NCBI RefSeq assembly: GCF_014191055.1
Contig: NZ_JACHWB010000002.1
Coordinates: forward strand, 682,001-746,000
Direction: 5' to 3'
Origin: Microvirga lupini
Lineage (GTDB): Bacteria > Pseudomonadota > Alphaproteobacteria > Rhizobiales > Beijerinckiaceae
DNA: 64,000 nt
Below are positions 27,832 to 36,055 of this stretch, piece by piece. How positions within the stretch are numbered: the stretch's first letter is position 1; every line of letters begins with the position of its first letter. The notes beneath the pieces were generated by a model. It saw only the letters and a list, made by a program, of their open reading frames with translations. It searched no databases and had not been told where the DNA came from. Made by a program: the position numbers and the translations under genes.

Positions 27832-29094
27832 TCAACCGGCGCGCCGCAGGCGGGTTGGCGCATCCTCCAGGCCGAAGGGCCGCGGGAGATCCTGCTCGTC
27901 GGTGATCTCCGGCTTGACCGGACGCGGTGCCGCGAAGGCGAAGCCCTGCGCGAGCGGAACGCCAAGATCGCTGAGAACCGGCACCATATCGTCCTGATCG
28001 ACCCGCTCGGCGATCAGCCGAATGCCCTGGCGGCGCAGCGCGGAGGCGAAGTCCCGCACATCGGGCTCCGGCCCGGCATAACGTCCGTCCTGCTGCTCGG
28101 CGGCTTGGATCATCAGGTGGGCCGGCAGCTTCATGAAGCGCAGGCCGAGATCGGCCAGCGCTTTCGTATCGAACCGCAGATCCGCCGCGCGATCGAGGGA
28201 GAACGGCACGCCGCGCTCGCGCAGGGCAGCCAGCGCGGCCTTGAGGTCGCCGTCGAGATGGCGCCAGCTGTGCTGGGGGAGTTCCAGGACAATCCTGCCG
28301 AGGATCTCGGGTGAGGAATCCATGAGGCCGGCCAGCGACCACAGGAAGCCCGGCTCGACCACGGCATGAGCCGACAGGTTCACCCCAATGATGGCCTCGC
28401 TGCCGCGGGCCATGAGATGGCGGGCAACAGCCATGGCGCGGATCAGGATGCGCCGGTCGAAATCGGCGGCGCGCCCGGCGCATTCCAGGATCGGCATGAA
28501 CTCCACTGGCGCCAGCAGGGACCCGTCCGCCAAACGAAGCCGCGCCAGGGCTTCGTAGAAACGGATCCTGCCGTGCGGCAGCGACACGATGGGTTGCAGG
28601 TGCAGCTCGATCCGGTCGGCCTCGAAGGCTTGAGTGACAAGTCTGATCCGGCTCGTCTCGTCGGCCGAGAGCCTGCGGATGGACGGCAGCAGCGACGGTT
28701 CGGGAAAGCTCCCAGAGCTGGCCCCAGAGCCTGCCACGAGCGTCAGGGCAGGCTTGACGCGCAGCGCCGCGACTGCCTGCCCGGCGCTCTCCGACGCATC
28801 CGCAGCTTTGGCGAGGTCACGCAGAAGACCCGCCGGACCCTGCCCGGCAATTCTGGCCGACCTCGGCACGAGCGGAGCGGCGGATGCGGAATGGCGGACC
28901 ATCTCAGCCTGCCGCCAAAGAATGACGAGACCGCCGACCACCATTGCGATCAGGCAGGCGAAAACCGGCATGACGAGGCCCGCTTCCATCGGCACATAGG
29001 CCGAAGCGGATGCCATCAGAATGGCCGGCGTGAAGGCAAGCAGAGCCGCCTTCCGGTCCTTCAGGACCAGAGTGATTGTTTTCGTTATGACCAT
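27832..29094 (-). CDS. Degenerate EAL-domain protein with N-terminal membrane anchor
   Basis: 420-residue protein. Two hydrophobic segments near residues 15-60 (ALLAFTPAILMASASAYV and LVMPVFACLIAMVVGGLVIL) anchor it. A linker precedes an EAL domain from about residue 165. The EAL signature survives as YEALARLRL and the Asn motif as VNLSAHAV. The ELTE-like site is ELPQHSW, and the paired Asp motif DDFGTG is replaced by DRAADLRF. The Lys is kept (FMKLPAHL) but the following Asp is lost. This predicts loss of c-di-GMP phosphodiesterase activity, so a ligand-binding or protein-interaction role is more likely. Confidence 0.85.
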   Translation of the reverse strand: MVITKTITLVLKDRKAALLAFTPAILMASASAYVPMEAGLVMPVFACLIAMVVGGLVILWRQAEMVRHSASAAPLVPRSARIAGQGPAGLLRDLAKAADASESAGQAVAALRVKPALTLVAGSGASSGSFPEPSLLPSIRRLSADETSRIRLVTQAFEADRIELHLQPIVSLPHGRIRFYEALARLRLADGSLLAPVEFMPILECAGRAADFDRRILIRAMAVARHLMARGSEAIIGVNLSAHAVVEPGFLWSLAGLMDSSPEILGRIVLELPQHSWRHLDGDLKAALAALRERGVPFSLDRAADLRFDTKALADLGLRFMKLPAHLMIQAAEQQDGRYAGPEPDVRDFASALRRQGIRLIAERVDQDDMVPVLSDLGVPLAQGFAFAAPRPVKPEITDEQDLPRPFGLEDAPTRLRRAG

Positions 29095-29262
29095 GGGTGC
29101 CCCCGCTCCCCTGGCTCGGGGCTGATGCCCGAATCAGTGTCTTAACCGAATGTGAATCACGGCGAATCGCGAGGCAAGTTTCGCATTCCCGCAATGGACA
29201 TTTTTGCGCAACCGCGCGTTGCTCGCTCAGTACCGGTCAGCCAGTTTGGAAAGGGTGCATCG

Positions 29263-29484
29263 ATGGAAGAGCCGCGCAAGGATCTGCTCATGCAGGTCGA
29301 GGGAATGACCTGCCAGGGCTGCGTCAACTCGGTCACCAAGGCGATCCAGCGGCTGGATCCCGGTGCCAGGGTCGATGTGGATCTGGACCATGGGCGCGTC
29401 CACGTGGTCACCAAGGCGCAGGCCCTCGAGGTGACCCAGGCACTCAATGCCGCAGGCTATGAGGCGACAGGCATGACAATGTAA
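29263..29484 (+). CDS. Heavy-metal-associated (HMA) domain protein, copper chaperone-like
   Basis: 73-residue protein made almost entirely of one HMA ferredoxin-like domain. The metal-binding loop GMTCQGC has Cys 17 and Cys 20, the arrangement of CopZ/Atx1 copper chaperones. The ATG at 29263 follows a GGAAAGG ribosome-binding site; upstream in-frame codons add unconserved residues. No P-type ATPase or copper regulator is in the window, so the partner is unknown. Copper(I) is the most likely ligand. Confidence 0.88.
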   Translation: MEEPRKDLLMQVEGMTCQGCVNSVTKAIQRLDPGARVDVDLDHGRVHVVTKAQALEVTQALNAAGYEATGMTM

Positions 29485-29585
29485 GGTCAAGCTCTGCGCC
29501 CCGCTCATGGCTTGGCACAAAGTTCCTTTTGCTGCCTCAAGGAACGGCTGCTAGGCTCCCGGCCAGTCATTTCCGGGGATTAGCC

Positions 29586-30935
29586 ATGACCGCCCAGATT
29601 TCCAGAGCCGCCAACGACTCGCTCGCACCCAACGACCTCGAGGCCTGGTGGCTTCCCTTCACGGCGAACCGCTCCTTCAAGCAGCGCCCGCGCATGATCG
29701 CCCGCGCCAAGGGCATGTACTACTACACGCCCGAGGGCCGTGAGGTGATCGACGGCGCGGCCGGCCTCTGGTGCTGCAATGCGGGCCACAACCGGGACGA
29801 GATCACCCGGGCCATTCAGGCCCAGGCCGAGGAGCTCGACTATTCTCCCGCCTTCCAGTTCGGCCATGCGGGCGGTTTCGCCCTGGCCTCCCGCCTCGCC
29901 CAGCTCGCGCCCGGCGATCTCAACCACGTGTTCTTCTGCAACTCGGGCTCCGAGGCCGTGGACACGGCCCTGAAGGTGGCTCTCGCCTATTGGAACGCCA
30001 GGGGCCAGGGCAGCAAGACGCGCCTGATCGGCCGCGAGCGCGGCTATCATGGCGTCGGCTTCGGCGGCATCTCCGTGGGCGGGATCGTCAAGAACCGCCA
30101 GTTCTTCGGCTCGCTGCTGGCGGGCGTCGACCACCTGCCCCACACCTATAACCGCGAGCAGCAGGCCTTCTCCCGCGGCGAGCCCGAATGGGGCGCGCAT
30201 CTGGCGGACGAGCTGGAGCGCATCGTGGCGCTGCACGACGCCTCCACCATCGCGGCCGTGATCGTCGAGCCCATGGCCGGCTCCACCGGCGTGCTGGCGG
30301 CCCCCAAAGGCTATCTCAAGCGCCTGCGCGAGATCTGCGACAAGCACGGCATCCTGCTGATCTTCGACGAGGTCATCACGGGCTTCGGCCGCCTCGGCAC
30401 GGCCTTTGCCGCCGAGCGCTACGGCGTCATCCCGGACATGATCACCTTCGCCAAGGGGGTGAATTCCGGTGCCGTGCCCATGGGCGGCGTGCTGGTGCGC
30501 CAGGGGCTCTACGACACCTTCATGAAGGGTCCGGAGCACATGATCGAGCTGTTCCACGGCTACACCTATTCCGGCCACCCCTTGGCCTGCGCGGCAGCGC
30601 TTGCCGCCCAGGACATCTACCGGGACGAGAAGCTGTTCGAACGGGCAAAAACCCTGGAACCGGTCTGGGCCGATGCGATTCATGGGCTGAAGAGCCTGCC
30701 GAACGTGCTCGACATCCGCACTATCGGCCTAGTGGGCGCCATCGATCTCGCGTCGCGCCCCGATGCGGTCGGCGCCCGCGCCTTCGAGGCCATGGACCGC
30801 GGCTTCCAGGAGCACGGCATCATGATGCGCATCACCGGCGACACCATTGCGCTGTCGCCCCCGCTGATTGTCACCGAGGAACAGATCGGCGAGATCGTCG
30901 ACAAGCTCACCCGGGTGATCAAGGCGGTCGCCTGA
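29586..30935 (+). CDS. Class III aminotransferase, omega-amino acid:pyruvate type
   Basis: PLP-dependent transaminase of 449 residues. Features include the N-terminal WWLPFTANRSFKQRPRMI and the cofactor phosphate-binding FCNSGSEAVDTALK. The aspartate contacting the pyridine ring is in LIFDEVITGFGR, and the Schiff-base Lys in ITFAKGVNSGAVPMGG. The sequence style matches beta-alanine/omega-amino acid:pyruvate aminotransferases, which transfer the amino group of beta-alanine or diamines to pyruvate. No pathway partner is adjacent, so the substrate is an inference. It ends at a bidirectional hairpin shared with the convergent tetR gene. Confidence 0.9.
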   Translation: MTAQISRAANDSLAPNDLEAWWLPFTANRSFKQRPRMIARAKGMYYYTPEGREVIDGAAGLWCCNAGHNRDEITRAIQAQAEELDYSPAFQFGHAGGFALASRLAQLAPGDLNHVFFCNSGSEAVDTALKVALAYWNARGQGSKTRLIGRERGYHGVGFGGISVGGIVKNRQFFGSLLAGVDHLPHTYNREQQAFSRGEPEWGAHLADELERIVALHDASTIAAVIVEPMAGSTGVLAAPKGYLKRLREICDKHGILLIFDEVITGFGRLGTAFAAERYGVIPDMITFAKGVNSGAVPMGGVLVRQGLYDTFMKGPEHMIELFHGYTYSGHPLACAAALAAQDIYRDEKLFERAKTLEPVWADAIHGLKSLPNVLDIRTIGLVGAIDLASRPDAVGARAFEAMDRGFQEHGIMMRITGDTIALSPPLIVTEEQIGEIVDKLTRVIKAVA

Positions 30936-30948
30936 GGCCTCTCAAAGC

Positions 30949-31581
30949 TCAAGCCACCTGAACGGCGTTCAGGTGGCTTTTCAGCATCTGCCGCAACTCC
31001 AAATGGATAGCGCGCCTCAGGTGTTCATCCTCTTGCGCATTGAGGGCCACGGCCGCCTTCATGATCTGGAGGACAACAGCCGCCATGGCCTCCCGGCGCG
31101 GCTCCGGAAATGGCGGCCGGGCTGAGGCGAGCAGTCCGGCAAGCTGGCCCCGCATTGCTTCGCCTGTCCTGCGCTTCTGATCCTTGTCGATATCCCGCCG
31201 CTCCGCGAGCGCCCCGAAGGCGGGGCGCACGGCCAGGAAATCCAGCAGCCCGTCGAAAAGCCCGTCCGCCATCGCGGCGGGATTCTGGCCGGCGGCCTCT
31301 TTAGCCAACCCTTCAAGCATCGCCGCCAGATCCGCGAGATAGGCCTCGTGCAGGGCTTTCGCCAAAAGCTCCTTGGTGGGGAAGAACTGATAGAGCGACC
31401 CGATGGAAGCGCCTGCTCGGGCGGCAATCTCGGTCATCGTGGCGGCTTCGTACCCCTTTTCCGAGAAGACTTCCGCTCCCGCATTCAGGAGTGTGGCCAC
31501 CCGCTCGCGCCCACGCTTTCGTTGGGGAATGCGCGGGGCAGGCTCTGACGTTGCACTTGCATTTTGTGAGGGTGAGCTCAT
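30949..31581 (-). CDS. TetR/AcrR family transcriptional regulator
   Basis: 210-residue repressor. The N-terminal helix-turn-helix runs over about residues 25-70: REKGYEAATMTEIAARAGAS is followed by the recognition-helix segment GSLYQFFPTKELL. The C-terminal ligand domain is typical in length and not further assignable. It is divergent from the YecD-like hydrolase gene. Two matching TGAG-N6-CTCA sites lie between them, one overlapping its own start codon, so autorepression and control of the hydrolase are likely. Confidence 0.9.
   Translation of the reverse strand: MSSPSQNASATSEPAPRIPQRKRGRERVATLLNAGAEVFSEKGYEAATMTEIAARAGASIGSLYQFFPTKELLAKALHEAYLADLAAMLEGLAKEAAGQNPAAMADGLFDGLLDFLAVRPAFGALAERRDIDKDQKRRTGEAMRGQLAGLLASARPPFPEPRREAMAAVVLQIMKAAVALNAQEDEHLRRAIHLELRQMLKSHLNAVQVA
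30951..30981. terminator. Bidirectional terminator overlapping the tetR 3' end
   Basis: AAGCCACCTGAAC (30951-30963) pairs with GTTCAGGTGGCTT (30967-30979), followed by further T residues on the plus strand. The hairpin includes the final codons of the minus-strand tetR gene. Confidence 0.75.
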
Positions 31582-31615
31582 ATAACCTACTTTTATGAGG
31601 ATACCCTCATATAAT
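31567..31615. promoter_or_regulatory. Two TGAG-N6-CTCA operators between tetR and the YecD-like gene
   Basis: Site 1 at 31567-31580 overlaps the tetR start codon. Site 2 at 31596-31609 is the larger palindrome ATGAGG-N4-CCTCAT and abuts a TATAAT hexamer (31610-31615) pointing toward the hydrolase gene. Both sites are followed by CTCATATAA. Centres are 29 bp apart. Binding by the adjacent TetR protein is inferred. Confidence 0.65.
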
Positions 31616-31670
31616 CAGATTAGGCTTTAGGGAAAGCGCCTGGCGCGCCCTCCTCTATCAGGACCATGCC

Positions 31671-32261
31671 ATGTCGAACGCACTCGATCCACGCCGCACC
31701 GCCCTTGTTTTGATCGATTTGCAGAACTGGACCCTCGGCATGCCGCTTGCCCCTCACCCGGCCTCAACCGTGATGGGCAATGCCTCCCGTCTGGCGCGCG
31801 GCCTGAAAGCCTCCGGCGGCACGATCATTCTGACCCGGGCCGATTTCTCGCCGGGCTATGCCGATGCCCTCCGCCAGCCGGTGGACATACCCCTGCCCCT
31901 CCCTGAGGGCGGCCTGCCCCGCGAGGCGGTGGCGTTGTCCCAAGCCTTCGATGTCGAGCCCGATGCCGTGATCACCAAGCGCCAGTGGAGCGCCTTCCAT
32001 GGTACCGAACTCGATCTGCAGCTTCGGCGCAGGGGCATCTCGACTGTGATCCTGGGTGGCGTGATGACCAATTTCGGCGTCGAGTCCACCGCCCGGGATG
32101 CCTGGCAGCACAGCTATTCCGTGATTGTCGCGGAGGACGCCTCCTCCAGCATCGACGCCGACATGCACCGCTTCTCCATTGAGAAGATCCTGCCGCGTGT
32201 GGCCCGCATTCGCGCGACAGCGGATCTTCTCGCGGGCCTTGCGGCTCCGGCTGCCGCATAA
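31671..32261 (+). CDS. Isochorismatase-family hydrolase, YecD-like
   Basis: 196-residue alpha/beta hydrolase of the cysteine-hydrolase superfamily. Asp16 ([10 protein letters not shown]) and Lys103 ([12 protein letters not shown]) of the triad are present. The nucleophile position in [17 protein letters not shown] is Gly136 instead of Cys. E. coli YecD has the same Gly (TNIGVESTARNAW) and the same overall pattern, so this is a subgroup trait rather than decay. As in true isochorismatases, which also lack the Cys, hydrolysis may proceed without a covalent thioester. The substrate is unknown. Probably controlled by the divergent TetR. Confidence 0.88.
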   Translation: MSNALDPRRTALVLIDLQNWTLGMPLAPHPASTVMGNASRLARGLKASGGTIILTRADFSPGYADALRQPVDIPLPLPEGGLPREAVALSQAFDVEPDAVITKRQWSAFHGTELDLQLRRRGISTVILGGVMTNFGVESTARDAWQHSYSVIVAEDASSSIDADMHRFSIEKILPRVARIRATADLLAGLAAPAAA

Positions 32262-32334
32262 GCCTTGCCCCTCCCGGCCGCAGGGAGTAGGACCGCAGCA
32301 CGTTTTTTCCAACAAACGGCTGCCGTTAAAAACC

Positions 32335-33819
32335 ATGTCCAAGGCCGACAAGATCAAGGCCCGCGCCCCGCGCGGCTTTGCCGACCGTACCCCCGCCGAC
32401 CTCGCCGCCACCGAGCGCATGCTCGCGGCCATCCGCGAATCCTATGAGCTCTACGGCTTCGAGGGCGTCGAGACGCCCTTCGTCGAGTATACGGATTCCC
32501 TCGGCAAGTTCCTGCCCGACCAGGACCGCCCGAACGAGGGCGTGTTCTCGTTCCAGGACGATGACGAGCAGTGGCTGTCGCTGCGCTACGACCTGACCGC
32601 GCCGCTCGCCCGCTTTGTCGCCGAGAACTTCGATGCCCTGCCCAAGCCCTATCGCAGCTACCGGGTCGGCTGGGTGTTCCGCAACGAGAAGCCCGGCCCC
32701 GGCCGCTTCCGCCAGTTCATGCAGTTCGACGCCGACACGGTGGGCGCGGCCTCCGTCGCGGCGGACGCGGAAATCTGCATGATGGCCGCCGACACGATGG
32801 AGCGGCTCGGCCTCAAGCGCGGCGACTTCATCATCAAGATCAACAACCGCAAGGTTTTGGATGGTGTGCTCGAAGCTATCGGCATCGGCGGCGAGGACAA
32901 GGCGGGTCAGCGCCTCACGGTGCTGCGCGCCATCGACAAGCTCGACCGGCTCGGGCCTGAGGGCGTGAGCCAGCTTCTCGGCGCCGGCCGCAAGGACGAG
33001 AGCGGCGACTTTACGAAAGGCGCAGGCCTTGAGCCTTCCGCCATCGAACGCGTGCTCGCCTTCACGGCTGCCAAGGGCACGGACAATGCCGCGACAGTCG
33101 AGAACCTGCGCAGGGTCGTCGGCTCCTCCGCAAGGGGTCTCGAAGGTGCGGACGAACTCGCCGAGATTGCCTCCCTCGTCGCCTCCTCCGGCTACGAGGA
33201 CCGCGTCACCATCGACCCCTCCGTCGTGCGCGGCCTCGAATACTATACCGGCCCGGTCTACGAGGCGGAGCTCACCTTCCAGGTGCAGGACGAGGATGGG
33301 CGGCCCGTTCGCTTCGGCTCGGTGGGCGGCGGCGGGCGCTATGACGGCCTTGTCGGCCGCTTCCGCTCCGAGCCCGTTCCGGCGACCGGCTTCTCCATCG
33401 GCGTCTCGCGCCTGCTTTCGGCCCTGCAGATGGTCAAAAGCCCCATCGTGTCGGGCGCCCAGACACCCGGGCCCGTGGTGGTGCTCGTCATGGACAAGGA
33501 CCAGATCGCCGCCTACCAGCGCATGGTCTCGACCCTGCGCCAGGCCGGCATCCGCGCCGAGCTCTATCTCGGATCATCCGGCATGAAGGCGCAGATGAAA
33601 TACGCCGACCGGCGGCAGAGCCCCTGCGTGGTCATCCAGGGCTCCAACGAGCGCGAGCGCGGCGAGGTCGAGATCAAGGATCTGATCGAAGGCGCCAAGG
33701 CCGCTCAGGCCATCGCGTCCAACGAGGAGTGGAAGGCCGCCCGCCCGGCGCAGTTCTCGGTTTCCGAGACCAAGCTGGTCGATGCCGTCCGCGAGGTGCT
33801 GGCCCGGCATTTCGGCTGA
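32335..33819 (+). CDS. hisS: Histidyl-tRNA synthetase
   Basis: Class II aminoacyl-tRNA synthetase charging tRNA-His, 494 residues. Motif 2 is visible around [23 protein letters not shown]. The HisRS-specific histidine-binding segments are [17 protein letters not shown] and [14 protein letters not shown]. The C-terminal anticodon-binding domain follows (residues ~400-494, [13 protein letters not shown]). The ATG at 32335 is preceded by unconserved coding-like sequence overlapping the upstream gene, so it is the preferred start. The HisRS paralog HisZ is encoded 1.1 kb downstream. Confidence 0.95.
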   Translation: MSKADKIKARAPRGFADRTPADLAATERMLAAIRESYELYGFEGVETPFVEYTDSLGKFLPDQDRPNEGVFSFQDDDEQWLSLRYDLTAPLARFVAENFDALPKPYRSYRVGWVFRNEKPGPGRFRQFMQFDADTVGAASVAADAEICMMAADTMERLGLKRGDFIIKINNRKVLDGVLEAIGIGGEDKAGQRLTVLRAIDKLDRLGPEGVSQLLGAGRKDESGDFTKGAGLEPSAIERVLAFTAAKGTDNAATVENLRRVVGSSARGLEGADELAEIASLVASSGYEDRVTIDPSVVRGLEYYTGPVYEAELTFQVQDEDGRPVRFGSVGGGGRYDGLVGRFRSEPVPATGFSIGVSRLLSALQMVKSPIVSGAQTPGPVVVLVMDKDQIAAYQRMVSTLRQAGIRAELYLGSSGMKAQMKYADRRQSPCVVIQGSNERERGEVEIKDLIEGAKAAQAIASNEEWKAARPAQFSVSETKLVDAVREVLARHFG

Positions 33820-33889
33820 GCTTGGCCGCTTGGGAACCCCGATGCTAACCTTGGGGTTGTCTCGGAAGCTTGACCATCAGGAGATGAAC

Positions 33890-34327
33890 ATGGCGAAGGA
33901 CAAGAAGAGCGGCAGTAAAGCGAAGAAAGCCTCTGGCAAGAGCACCGGCGCGAAGCTGGCGAAGACCGCGAAGAAGTCGGGCTTCATGGACCTGATCAAC
34001 TCTGATCTCGGTCGCGAGATTCTGGCGGATGCCCTCATCGCCGCAGCCGGCGCGGCCGCGACCGTCCTCACCCGGACGCGCACGGCGAAGAAGGCCGGCG
34101 CGGCGGTTGCCGATGCCGGCTCCCAGACCGCCGACCTGACGCAGACGGCCGCAGGCGCCGTCGCCGGCGTGGTGACGGAAGCCGCCCGCCATTTCCTGCC
34201 CCCGAGCCTCGTGGGCGAAGAGGGCGGTAAGGCGGAGCCCAAGAAGGTTAAATACGTGAACCGCTCGAGCGATCACAGCAAGCGCAAGACGGCTAAGGCC
34301 AAGAGCGAAACGACCGAGAAGCGCTGA
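33890..34327 (+). CDS. Lys/Ala-rich small protein of unknown function
   Basis: 145-residue basic protein. Residues 1-30 are Lys/Ser/Gly-rich (KDKKSGSKAKKASGKSTG). A central region contains a short amphipathic stretch and the Ala-rich segment ILADALIAAAGAAATVLTRTR. The C-terminus is again very basic and polar. The pattern is histone-H1-like or nucleoid-associated in composition, but no known domain is recognisable. AGGAG lies six bases before the ATG at 33890, which decides the start over the ATG two codons upstream. Confidence 0.7.
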   Translation: MAKDKKSGSKAKKASGKSTGAKLAKTAKKSGFMDLINSDLGREILADALIAAAGAAATVLTRTRTAKKAGAAVADAGSQTADLTQTAAGAVAGVVTEAARHFLPPSLVGEEGGKAEPKKVKYVNRSSDHSKRKTAKAKSETTEKR

Positions 34328-34413
34328 GTCTCGCAGACTCAACTCTCTCCACCGTCATGGCCATCCCCGGACTTGATCCGGGGATTCCCGTCTCTGCTGT
34401 CCACCTCTCCAGC

Positions 34414-34514
34414 CTCATCCTGAGGAGCCGCTGCAAGCGGCGTCTCGAAGGAGCGTCCAGTGCCCTCTGGAGCCTCCTTCGAGACGGTCGCCTAGGCGAC
34501 CTCCTCGGGATGAG
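34414..34514. repeat. 101-bp composite palindromic repeat
   Basis: Outer arms CTCATCCTGAGGAG and CTCCTCGGGATGAG enclose inner arms GTCTCGAAGGAG (34442-34453) and CTCCTTCGAGAC (34474-34485), plus two small hairpins. It resembles dispersed CTCATCCTGAGGAG...GTCTCGAAGGA repeats common in Hyphomicrobiales genomes. A shorter palindrome (CCCCGGACTTGATCCGGGG) lies just upstream near 34366-34384. Confidence 0.75.
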
Positions 34515-34539
34515 GGCTGCGGGTGTGAGGCTACGTCTT

Positions 34540-34583
34540 GTTCTCATTTTGTTCTTGACTTTGGTCCTAAGCTGGGCTATATC
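34540..34583 (+). promoter_or_regulatory. SOS-type promoter with LexA box and near-consensus -35/-10
   Basis: GTTC-N7-GTTC (34540-34554) is the direct-repeat LexA box used by alphaproteobacteria. It abuts TTGACT (34555-34560), a 17-bp spacer and TATATC (34578-34583). Transcription would start near 34590, about 370 bp before hisZ. No known SOS gene follows. Confidence 0.65.
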
Positions 34584-34589
34584 ATGGTT

Positions 34590-34960
34590 CATCCTCGTCC
34601 ACAGAGGGGCGCGCTCGCGAGGCGTCGCAGATGCGGGACGAGGCGCGGTCCCGCCGCAGGTCTCGCACGCCTGTGATCGCGGGTGGCCGATCCTGGCGCA
34701 GATCCAGGTCCGCTGAAACAAACCGCGCGTGACGAGCAGATCCGGCTCTTCACTTCTCACCACACAATCGAGCCGGGCTGCCCAGCACGCCTCCCTCGAC
34801 TGACCTGACGGCTCGCAGCCCACCCGCTGCGGGCCCGAAGGCGCTGGCTGTTTGACAAGTCGCCTTCTACGCCCCCGTTCACCCTTCCTGCCAAAAACAA
34901 TCGCCTTCGTGCCCGGGCATTGCTAGAGAGCATTCCAGCATAAGGGATTGAGCCAAGCCA
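34590..34960 (+). other. Region downstream of the SOS-type promoter: possible small RNA or small ORF
   Basis: No recognisable protein or RNA family. The best small ORF starts at 34631 (33 codons, stop 34730-34732, Arg-rich, starting MRDEARSRRR) and has no clear ribosome-binding site. The sequence is GC-rich and can form several hairpins. It may be a leader of hisZG, a noncoding transcript, or the remnant of a lost SOS gene. Confidence 0.3.
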
Positions 34961-36055
34961 GTGACGGAGACGGATGCCATTGTTGCGCTGATCGCGCTGT
35001 TCGAGCGCGAGGGCTATGCGCGTGTCGAGCCGCCGGTGCTCCAGCCTGCGGACGTGTTCATCGACCTGTCGGGCGAGGATATCCGGCGGCGCATGTTCGT
35101 GACGCAGGACGCGGCCGGCGCGGAGCTGTGCCTGCGGCCGGAATACACCATTCCCGTCTGCCTCCAGCATCTCGCCCAGCGCGGCGCCGAGCCCCTGGGC
35201 TATTCCTATGGCGGCCCGGTCTTCCGCATGCGCCCTGCCGAGAGCGGCGAGTTCCTGCAGGCGGGGCTCGAATCCATCGGCCGCACGGACGTGTCGGCAG
35301 TCGATGCGGAAATCCTGGCCCTTGCCCTGGAGGGCCATGCCCGGCTCGGCGGCCCCTCGCCTGTCGTAAAACTCGGCGACATGGGCCTGCTCCATGCGCT
35401 GATCGATACGCTGGGCGTCGCGCCGGCTGCCAAGCGGCGCGTGATCCGCGCCATCGTGTCGGGCCATGGGCTGGCGAGTCTTGCCGAGCCTGAGGGCTCG
35501 GGCACCCAGGAGCACGCCGGACTTCTCGCCGCCATCGAAGGACAGGCTCCCCAGGCCGCCAAGGCCTTCGTCGAGGACATCCTATCGATTGCGGGCATCG
35601 CCAGTGTCGGCGGGCGCAGCGCGGGCGAGATCGCCGAGCGCTTCCTGGCCCGCGCGGCCAACCGCACCGGCCTCCCTGATGAGGCCAGGCAGGTGCTGGA
35701 GCGCTATCTCGCCATCGTGGGCGATCCCGATCAGGCGGCCCACGCGGTCCGGGCTCTGGCGAAGGACGCGGACCTCGATATCGGTCCGGCCCTGACCCTG
35801 TTCGAGGAGCGCACCGGCTTCATGGCCGCGCGGGGCCTCGACGTCCGCAGCTTCTCGTTCGCCGCCACCTTCGCCCGTAATCTCGACTACTACACGGGCT
35901 TCATCTTCGAGGTGCAGGACCCGCGCCGCAGCGACGGCAAACCGGTCGTCGGCGGCGGGCGCTATGACCGCCTCCTGGAGCATCTGGGCGCCGAGGCGCC
36001 GATCCCGGCGGTCGGCTGCTCCTTCTGGCTCGACCGCATCGTGGGGACGCCCTGA
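34961..36055 (+). CDS. hisZ: ATP phosphoribosyltransferase regulatory subunit HisZ
   Basis: Catalytically inactive paralog of histidyl-tRNA synthetase that assembles with HisG to form the regulated first enzyme of histidine synthesis. The 364-residue product keeps class II core segments (LCLRPEYTIPVC, RNLDYYTGFIFEVQ, VVGGGRYDRLLEHLG) but lacks the anticodon-binding domain. The start is GTG at 34961. It overlaps hisG by one base (TGATG), so the two subunits are translationally coupled. Confidence 0.94.
   Translation: MTETDAIVALIALFEREGYARVEPPVLQPADVFIDLSGEDIRRRMFVTQDAAGAELCLRPEYTIPVCLQHLAQRGAEPLGYSYGGPVFRMRPAESGEFLQAGLESIGRTDVSAVDAEILALALEGHARLGGPSPVVKLGDMGLLHALIDTLGVAPAAKRRVIRAIVSGHGLASLAEPEGSGTQEHAGLLAAIEGQAPQAAKAFVEDILSIAGIASVGGRSAGEIAERFLARAANRTGLPDEARQVLERYLAIVGDPDQAAHAVRALAKDADLDIGPALTLFEERTGFMAARGLDVRSFSFAATFARNLDYYTGFIFEVQDPRRSDGKPVVGGGRYDRLLEHLGAEAPIPAVGCSFWLDRIVGTP

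Noticed and set aside
31671..32261. Missing catalytic Cys read as a pseudogene signal in the isochorismatase-family gene
   Set aside because: E. coli YecD has Gly at the same position in an otherwise matching motif; the frame is intact.
34357..34716. 119-codon plus-strand ORF with a hydrophobic stretch
   Set aside because: Reads through the 101-bp repeat and the -35/-10 promoter elements; the hydrophobic run is translated promoter DNA.
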